DNA from: UBA11475 sp045655805
GTDB taxonomy: Bacteria; Bacillota; Clostridia; Christensenellales; Borkfalkiaceae
Assembly: GCA_045655805.1 (NCBI GenBank)
Contig: JAZOPZ010000019.1
Location: forward strand, 1 to 8,922
Direction: 5' to 3'
Length of the DNA: 8,922 bases
The stretch's first letter is position 1. The number at the start of each line of letters is the position of its first letter. This document shows positions 4,632-8,922 of the stretch, piece after piece. The position numbers and the translations under genes were made by a program. The notes under the pieces are model-generated. The model did not search any database. It was given only the letters and a program-made list of their open reading frames with translations, and was not told the DNA's origin.

Positions 4632-4701
4632 CACCAATTTTCGTGAGAAAAAGCCTGATTTTTGACCTTTTTTTGACGGAATTTTGACACCAATTTTTGA
4701 C
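4628..4701. repeat. Direct repeats beside the integrase: likely arm-type binding sites
   Basis: TTGACACCAATTTT occurs twice, at 4628-4641 (overlapping the integrase stop) and 4684-4697. Within this stretch TTTTGAC occurs four times, at 4660, 4671, 4682 and 4695, spaced 11, 11 and 13 bp, so they fall on nearly the same helix face. A related TTTTTTGAACACTTTT sits at 4735-4750 in the terminator loop. Short direct repeats near the element end are typical binding sites for the integrase N-terminal domain or for an excisionase; the assignment here is by position. Confidence 0.65.
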
Positions 4702-4720
4702 ACTTTTAGCAGTTTAAAGC

Positions 4721-4765
4721 AAAAAAAAATGGGGTTTTTTGAACACTTTTACCCTCAAAAACCCC
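4721..4765 (-). terminator. Terminator of tRNA-Leu(GAG)
   Basis: On the minus strand GGGGTTTTT (4765-4757) pairs with AAAAACCCC (4739-4731), followed by ATTTTTTTTT. It begins 5 nt after the tRNA CCA end. It lies on the element side of the presumed crossover, so the element appears to supply termination for the tRNA it occupies. It could also stop integrase transcription from the other strand, but the T run there is short. Confidence 0.75.
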
Positions 4766-4770
4766 TGTTT

Positions 4771-4853
4771 TGGTGCGAATGATGGGACTTGAACCCATAC
4801 GGTCTCCCATACGCCCCTCAAACGTACGCGTCTGCCAGTTCCGCCACACTCGC
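4771..4853 (-). tRNA. tRNA-Leu (anticodon GAG), attachment site of the element
   Basis: The 83-nt minus-strand sequence folds as a class II tRNA. The acceptor stem is GCGAGTG with CATTCGC, the D arm contains GGCAGACGC, and the anticodon stem TACGT/GCGTA encloses loop TTGAGGG (anticodon GAG). A short variable arm follows, then T arm ATGGG-TTCAAGT-CCCAT, discriminator A and an encoded CCA (4773-4771). GAG reads Leu codons CUC and CUU. The integrase gene and phased repeats abut its 3' end, the classic target of tyrosine integrases, and the tRNA stays intact. No second copy of its 3' end occurs in the window. Confidence 0.93.
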
Positions 4854-4869
4854 ATCTTTTAGCCTAAAT

Positions 4870-4898
4870 ATTGTAAACTATTTAATTTTATTTGTCAA
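4870..4898 (-). promoter_or_regulatory. Consensus promoter of tRNA-Leu(GAG)
   Basis: On the minus strand a perfect TTGACA (4898-4893) is followed after 17 nt by TACAAT (4875-4870), and the tRNA starts 16 nt downstream at 4853. The -35 overlaps the last codons of the transglycosylase gene, so the tRNA can be transcribed on its own even though it directly follows the operon. Confidence 0.88.
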
Positions 4899-5460
4899 GG
4901 ATATGAACGCATAATTTTACATAGTTTTTAAGACTTTTTTCAAAATTCTTCAAATACTGCTCCGTTTCGGGATAAGGAATAATATTTAATCTCTTTCCAT
5001 CGGTAGAAAATTCAGTTTTTTTAAGCCAAATTCTGACCGTTCCCTCCCCTGCATTGTAAGCGCAAACGGCAACGGATAAATCTTCAAACCGTAAAATCAA
5101 ATATTTAATATACCAAACTCCAAACAAAATATTAGTTTGAGGATTGAATAAATCATAACTTGTAACAGAAAGTTTTTGCGCGATAAATTCAGCAGTTGCA
5201 GGCATAATTTGCATTAACCCGATAGCCCCCTTACCACTAACGGCATAAGGGTTAAAATTACTTTCAACTTTTATTAGTGAAAAAACGACTTCGGGCGCAA
5301 CTTCAAATTTTTCACAAGCGAAAAGAACTTCTTCTTTATATTCAATCGGATAAGTTTTTTTTCGCAAAAAACTAGCGAAAGAAAATACCGCCCAAATGAC
5401 TATGCAAAGGGCGGTTAAAACAAATATTGTTCTTAATAAAATAGATTTATAAACTTTCAA
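4888..5460 (-). CDS. Membrane-anchored lytic transglycosylase (SLT/GH23), 190 aa
   Basis: A peptidoglycan lytic transglycosylase that would cleave the MurNAc-GlcNAc bond to a 1,6-anhydro product outside the membrane. Residues ~6-32 are an uncleaved-looking N-terminal transmembrane anchor (ILLRTIFVLTALCIVIWAVF), followed by basic residues. The SLT domain (~40-185) shows catalytic Glu66 in KVESNFNP, then GAIGLMQIMPATA (78-90), AYNAGEG (134-140) and PYPETEQYL (162-170), the order expected for the Slt70/MltE fold. Start: I prefer TTG at 5460, which has AAGGTG 5 nt upstream; an in-frame GTG at 5466 adds two residues but lies inside that SD. The start overlaps the end of coaE by 14 nt, so translation is probably coupled. 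Specific gene name uncertain. Confidence 0.9.
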   Translation of the reverse strand: MKVYKSILLRTIFVLTALCIVIWAVFSFASFLRKKTYPIEYKEEVLFACEKFEVAPEVVFSLIKVESNFNPYAVSGKGAIGLMQIMPATAEFIAQKLSVTSYDLFNPQTNILFGVWYIKYLILRFEDLSVAVCAYNAGEGTVRIWLKKTEFSTDGKRLNIIPYPETEQYLKNFEKSLKNYVKLCVHILDK

Positions 5461-6022
5461 CCACACACCTTAATTTGCGACGAAGGGCGTCTCTATCCCC
5501 GTCGTTCCAAATTACAGTATATGCAGTTTTGTCTAATTTGTTGTAATTTACTTGATTTTCCATACGGTGTGCGATTTGTTCTTCAGAAAGCCCGTCCCGT
5601 TTTTGAACGGCTAAAATCCTATCCGTATCGTCACGCATTAAGATTATAACCTTATCGAAATCACCTTGCATACCACTTTCAAATAGAAGTGGGACTTCAG
5701 CCACAGCGACGCCTTTAACACCGTCCATAGCCGTCAAAAGTCTTTGACGAATTTTACCGTGAGTGAGTTCGTTAAGTCTGGCTACAAGCGATTTGTCGGC
5801 AAAAACCTTTTTAGCAAGGCGCTTGCGCAAAACCCTACCGTCCGATGAAAAAACTTCTGCACCAAAATGATCTTTTATCTTTAGGCGCAAATCGGCGTCA
5901 CGGTAAATCGTGCGAGAAATTTTATCGCACGAAAAAGTCTTACACCCCAAATCTTTCAAAATTTTGAGCGCCTCCGACTTGCCACTACCTATTCCACCCG
6001 TAATTGCTATTTTGTATGACAT
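5447..6022 (-). CDS. coaE: Dephospho-CoA kinase
   Basis: Catalyses the last step of coenzyme A synthesis, ATP-dependent phosphorylation of the ribose 3'-OH of dephospho-CoA, in the cytosol. The 191-residue length is normal. The P-loop GGIGSGKS is at residues 9-16, followed by SCDKISR (~31-37) in the substrate-binding region, the characteristic PLLFESGM loop and the lid-region RMENQ (QIAHRMENQ). The ATG at 6022 is chosen because it lies 1 nt after the polA stop with GAGG upstream and starts directly with MSYKIAITGG; an alternative in-frame start 30 nt upstream lies inside polA and adds residues not seen in the family. It is the middle gene of polA-coaE-transglycosylase; polA/coaE adjacency is common in Gram-positive bacteria. 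Confidence 0.95.
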   Translation of the reverse strand: MSYKIAITGGIGSGKSEALKILKDLGCKTFSCDKISRTIYRDADLRLKIKDHFGAEVFSSDGRVLRKRLAKKVFADKSLVARLNELTHGKIRQRLLTAMDGVKGVAVAEVPLLFESGMQGDFDKVIILMRDDTDRILAVQKRDGLSEEQIAHRMENQVNYNKLDKTAYTVIWNDGDRDALRRKLRCVVESL

Positions 6023-6023
6023 A

Positions 6024-8594
6024 CTATTTTGCCTCGAACCAAGTTTCACCAACTTCCGTCGAAACGGTAAGCGGTACTTGTAATTTTACTGCGTTTTCCA
6101 TTTCTTCCACGAGAATTTTTTCTACCTGCTCTCGTTCATCTTTAAGAGCGTCTATTATAAGTTCGTCGTGAATTTGTAATATAAGTTTAGATTTTAATCC
6201 TTCAGCCTTTAATCGATTACCAACGCCAAGCATTGCGACCTTAATGATATCGGCGCTACTACCTTGAAGTGGCATATTCATAGACGCGCGTTCGGCGTAA
6301 CTTCTAATATTTGCATTAGGCGATTTGATATCTTTAAAGTATCTGCGTCTACCCAGCACCGTTTTAACGAAACCTAATTCCTTTGCCGTTTCGACGTTTT
6401 TATCCATATACGCCTTGACTTCAGGGTAGGTTTCAAAATACTTATTTATATAATCTTGCGCAACTTTAACGCTAGTCTTAATATTTTTAGACAATCCAAA
6501 ACTACTTATGCCGTAAATTATACCGAAGTTAACGGCTTTAGCATCACTACGCATTGCCTTGGTAACTTCTAAAACATTAACGCCAAACACTTTAGATGCC
6601 GTTTCGGTGTGAATATCAGCGCCTTTTTGATAAGCGTCGATAAGTGTCTTGCAGTTAGAAAAATCAGCCAAAAGCCTTAACTCTATTTGCGAATAGTCTG
6701 CACCGACTAAAATGTGATTTTCATCACGAGCGACGAAAAACTTTCTAATATTTTTACCAAAACCATCTCTAATCGGAATATTTTGAAGATTTGGATTTTT
6801 GCTTGAAAGCCTACCTGTAGCCGTTACCGTTTGATTAAAAGTCGTGTGAATAAGTCCCGTTGATTTTTCGATTAGTGGTCTAAAGCCTTCAATATAAGTT
6901 GAAAGCAACTTTTGCATTGAACGGTACTTAATAATTTCTTCAACTATAGGAAAATCCGTTAAACTTTCCAAAATATCTTGCGCCGTCGAATAACTGCCGT
7001 CTTTTTTCTTTTTAGGGTACGGCAAACCCAACTTTTCAAACAAAATATTACCCAGTTGTTTTGGTGAATTTATGTTAAATTCGGTATTGCCAGAAAGTTC
7101 GTAAATCTTCTTTTCAGCGTCCAAAAGTTTTTGCCTACAATCTTCAGAAAGTTCGTCAAGCGCTTTTTCATCAACCTTAAAACCGTCGATTTCCATTTGA
7201 TATAAAAGGTCACAAAGAGGAAGTTCCACCTTTAAATAAAGGTCTAAAACTTCTTCATCGACAAGTTTTTTTGATAAAATGTCGTAAATCTTGCCGAGAG
7301 CAAACGCCGGCGTTTTTTTATCAAAACCGTAAGCGTAAATCACTTCTTCTAAAGTTTCTTCTCTGCCCGAAAAATCGGTGAGATACTTCATAATAGAAAT
7401 ATCGTCGGCAAACGCAGTAAAGTTTATATCGTAACTTTTTAGCTTATGCTTTAGCGTTTTTTTATCAAACACTACTAACTTTTTGTCACTAGAAAAAAGT
7501 GTATTAAAATTGTCTTTAACTTCGGCAAAAGTTACGCCGTCGTCAAAGATGTTTTCTTTAATTTTAAGTAAATACTCCGTTCCGTTGAAATCGTAAAAAC
7601 AAAAATCTTTATCAAAACAAACGGCAAACTTATCGCCCTTGATAGCGTTAGCAAAATCAGTTGAATTTGCTATAGTTACAACGCTTTTTGGAGTGTTTTC
7701 AGTAGACAACGGTGTTATCAAATCACTACCATCTTCGCTTTCAAAGAGTTTTTTGCCCGTCGCTAGTAGTCTATTAAATCCAAGGTTAAAGAACTTGCGT
7801 TTAGCATCTTCACTAAAAGGCAAGGCGTAACGCATTTTGTCTAAATTTACCTCAATATCCACTTTAGTATTAATCGTAGCGAGAGTTTTTGAAAGAAATG
7901 CCTTATCCTTATCGGCAACGATTTTTTCCTTTAACTTACCTTTTAATTCCTCTGTGCGTTCGTATAAATTTTCAATAGTGCCGTAAGTTTGAATAAGCGT
8001 TAAAGCAGTTTTTTCGCCAACGCCGGCAACACCGGGGATATTGTCTGACGAATCCCCCATAAGCGCTTTAAGGTCGATAATTTGTTCAGGTTTTATACCC
8101 GTTTTTTCGGTAAAATTTTGAACGGTGTAAACCTCAACGTCGCTTATACCACGCTTTGTAAAATGCACTTCGGTTTCTTCATCAACGAGTTGAAATGAAT
8201 CTCTATCCCCCGTAATAATTTCCGTTAAAAGCGAAGTACCTTTAGCAATCGTACCGATTAAATCGTCGGCTTCAAAACCAGGTTTTTCAACCGTATAAAT
8301 ACCGAGCGTTTGCAACACTTCTTTTAAGAGTGGGATTTGTGGGCGTAAATCTTCCGGCATAGGCTTACGAGTACCTTTGTAGTCGGCGAACATATCGTGC
8401 CTAAAAGTCGGATGATGCACGTCAAAAGCAACGGCGATGAATTCAGGATTTTCGTCACCAATAAGTTTGAAAAGCATATTCATAAAGCCGTATACCGCAT
8501 TTGTAGGAACACCGTCTTTACTAGAGAGTGGAGGCGTTGCGTAAAAGGCACGGTTTATAAGGCTGTTGCCGTCAATTAAAATTAGTTTTTTCAT
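6024..8594 (-). CDS. polA: DNA polymerase I
   Basis: Repair and Okazaki-fragment polymerase, 856 aa, near the usual size. The 5' nuclease domain (~1-285) has Asp8 (LIDGNSL), FEADD (107-111), GDRDSFQLV (129-137) and GDSSDNIPGVAGVGEKTA (180-197). The middle domain (~300-455) keeps the length of a 3'-5' exonuclease but lacks its DxE metal ligands (FDKDFCFYDF and no DEDD pattern), so proofreading is very likely absent, as in many Bacillota and in Taq. The polymerase domain has TGRLSS (593-598), motif A DYSQIELR with Asp633, motif B RSDAKAVNFGIIYG with Arg682, Lys686, Phe690 and Tyr694, and motif C QIHDEL with Asp810 and Glu811. Phe690 is the position that disfavours dideoxynucleotides. SD AAGGTG lies 7 nt before the ATG. 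First gene of the three-gene run. Confidence 0.98.
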   Translation of the reverse strand: MKKLILIDGNSLINRAFYATPPLSSKDGVPTNAVYGFMNMLFKLIGDENPEFIAVAFDVHHPTFRHDMFADYKGTRKPMPEDLRPQIPLLKEVLQTLGIYTVEKPGFEADDLIGTIAKGTSLLTEIITGDRDSFQLVDEETEVHFTKRGISDVEVYTVQNFTEKTGIKPEQIIDLKALMGDSSDNIPGVAGVGEKTALTLIQTYGTIENLYERTEELKGKLKEKIVADKDKAFLSKTLATINTKVDIEVNLDKMRYALPFSEDAKRKFFNLGFNRLLATGKKLFESEDGSDLITPLSTENTPKSVVTIANSTDFANAIKGDKFAVCFDKDFCFYDFNGTEYLLKIKENIFDDGVTFAEVKDNFNTLFSSDKKLVVFDKKTLKHKLKSYDINFTAFADDISIMKYLTDFSGREETLEEVIYAYGFDKKTPAFALGKIYDILSKKLVDEEVLDLYLKVELPLCDLLYQMEIDGFKVDEKALDELSEDCRQKLLDAEKKIYELSGNTEFNINSPKQLGNILFEKLGLPYPKKKKDGSYSTAQDILESLTDFPIVEEIIKYRSMQKLLSTYIEGFRPLIEKSTGLIHTTFNQTVTATGRLSSKNPNLQNIPIRDGFGKNIRKFFVARDENHILVGADYSQIELRLLADFSNCKTLIDAYQKGADIHTETASKVFGVNVLEVTKAMRSDAKAVNFGIIYGISSFGLSKNIKTSVKVAQDYINKYFETYPEVKAYMDKNVETAKELGFVKTVLGRRRYFKDIKSPNANIRSYAERASMNMPLQGSSADIIKVAMLGVGNRLKAEGLKSKLILQIHDELIIDALKDEREQVEKILVEEMENAVKLQVPLTVSTEVGETWFEAK

Positions 8595-8635
8595 AAAATC
8601 ACCTTAAAGATAGTTGCATTTTTATCAAAAGTATG

Positions 8636-8663
8636 ATAATATTTTATGCAGTTAACGGGCAAA
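8636..8663 (-). promoter_or_regulatory. Candidate polA operon promoter
   Basis: On the minus strand TTTGCC (8663-8658) and TATTAT (8641-8636) are 16 nt apart, upstream of polA. The -35 lies in a small stem-loop, ACGGG (8655-8659) with CCCGT (8667-8671). The match is modest and other pairings in this AT-rich divergent region are possible. No clear promoter for the opposite tRNA-Leu(CAA) could be fixed in 8595-8716. Confidence 0.35.
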
Positions 8664-8716
8664 TAACCCGTCAAACATATTTTAACAAATTATGCACGAA
8701 AATGCAAGATAATTTT

Positions 8717-8802
8717 GCCGATGTGGTGGAATGGCAGACGCGACGGACTCAAAATCCGTTGTCAGCGATGACGTGTGGGTTCAAGTCCCACCATCGGCAC
8801 CA
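8717..8802 (+). tRNA. tRNA-Leu (anticodon CAA)
   Basis: An 86-nt class II tRNA. The acceptor stem is GCCGATG with CATCGGC, the D arm contains GGCAGACGC, and the anticodon stem ACGGA/TCCGT encloses loop CTCAAAA (anticodon CAA, reads UUG). A long variable arm (TGTCAGCGATGACGT) follows, then T arm GTGGG-TTCAAGT-CCCAC, discriminator A and an encoded CCA. It is divergent from polA and followed within 4 nt by a terminator hairpin. Confidence 0.95.
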
Positions 8803-8805
8803 AAT

Positions 8806-8840
8806 AAAAAAGAGTTGTGGTTAAGCAATTCTTTTTTTAT
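8806..8840 (+). terminator. Terminator of tRNA-Leu(CAA)
   Basis: AAAAAAGAGTTG (8806-8817) pairs with CAATTCTTTTTT (8826-8837) around an 8-nt loop, with one G-T pair, and continues into a T-rich tail. It begins 4 nt after the CCA. Confidence 0.82.
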
Positions 8841-8854
8841 TTTATACTAATTCG

Positions 8855-8869
8855 TGGTGGGGCTTGAAC
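8855..8869 (-). other. Inverted tRNA 3'-end-like fragment
   Basis: On the minus strand GTTCAAGCCCCACCA matches the T-loop/acceptor part of tRNA-Leu(CAA) (8779-8793) at 14 of 15 positions, in opposite orientation. The bases before it do not form a T stem and no CCA follows in the right place, so it is not a working tRNA. It may be a tRNA remnant or chance similarity. Confidence 0.35.
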
Positions 8870-8880
8870 GCGAACGCTTA

Positions 8881-8906
8881 AAAAAAGGTAGCCACCTACC
8901 TTTTTT
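8881..8906. terminator. Perfect 11-bp hairpin near the right edge
   Basis: AAAAAAGGTAG (8881-8891) pairs exactly with CTACCTTTTTT (8896-8906) around CCAC. The A/T ends of the stem give a T run at the 3' arm on both strands, so it looks like a bidirectional terminator. It may serve a minus-strand transcript entering from beyond the window. The final bases to 8922 show no gene. Confidence 0.55.
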
Positions 8907-8922
8907 AGTGAGCCGGCGTGAT

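Noticed and set aside
7639..7830. 63-codon plus-strand ORF inside polA (similar shadow at 8397-8579)
   Set aside because: It is antisense to well-conserved polA coding sequence with no initiation signals.
8633..8824. 63-codon plus-strand ORF over the tRNA-Leu(CAA) gene
   Set aside because: The frame is translated through a tRNA gene and its terminator, a known source of spurious ORFs.

Overview
The window looks like chromosomal DNA of a low-GC Gram-positive bacterium (Bacillota, probably Clostridia-like). The reasons are the AT-rich composition, AGGAGG-type ribosome binding sites, near-consensus sigma-A promoters with 17-bp spacers, and an 856-residue PolA with a degenerate proofreading domain. 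I cannot name a genus from sequence alone.

Right part (about 4771-8922) is host backbone. On the minus strand, polA, coaE and a membrane-anchored lytic transglycosylase form a tight run (1-nt gap, then 14-nt overlap). They are followed by a tRNA-Leu(GAG) gene whose own promoter has its -35 inside the last codons of the transglycosylase. Divergent from polA is a plus-strand tRNA-Leu(CAA) with a hairpin terminator. The last ~70 bases hold another strong hairpin and a short inverted tRNA-like fragment.

Left part (1-4770) reads as one end of an integrated mobile element (prophage, satellite or ICE) sitting at the 3' end of tRNA-Leu(GAG). The tyrosine integrase ends 139 bp from the tRNA 3' end, and the gap holds helically phased direct repeats that look like integrase or excisionase arm sites. 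Upstream of the integrase is a Cro/CI-type repressor. Its promoter region carries three GACA-N4-TGTC operators and faces a strong divergent promoter. That promoter drives a 20-codon ribbon-helix-helix-like mini-ORF followed, in frame across a TGA, by a helical hypothetical protein. This int-repressor/divergent-early-gene layout matches the control region of temperate phages and phage satellites.

Beyond the switch lie two plus-strand genes of unknown function (1275-1505 and 1711-2157). Each has its own near-consensus promoter, perfect SD and terminator, like phage 'moron' cargo. Leftmost are minus-strand hypothetical genes (918-1148, 365-913, and one running off the left edge), separated by a hairpin-rich non-coding stretch (154-364). 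The far attachment site is not in the window, so the element extends leftwards. None of the five cargo or hypothetical proteins could be assigned a function by eye; they are the least explained material here.
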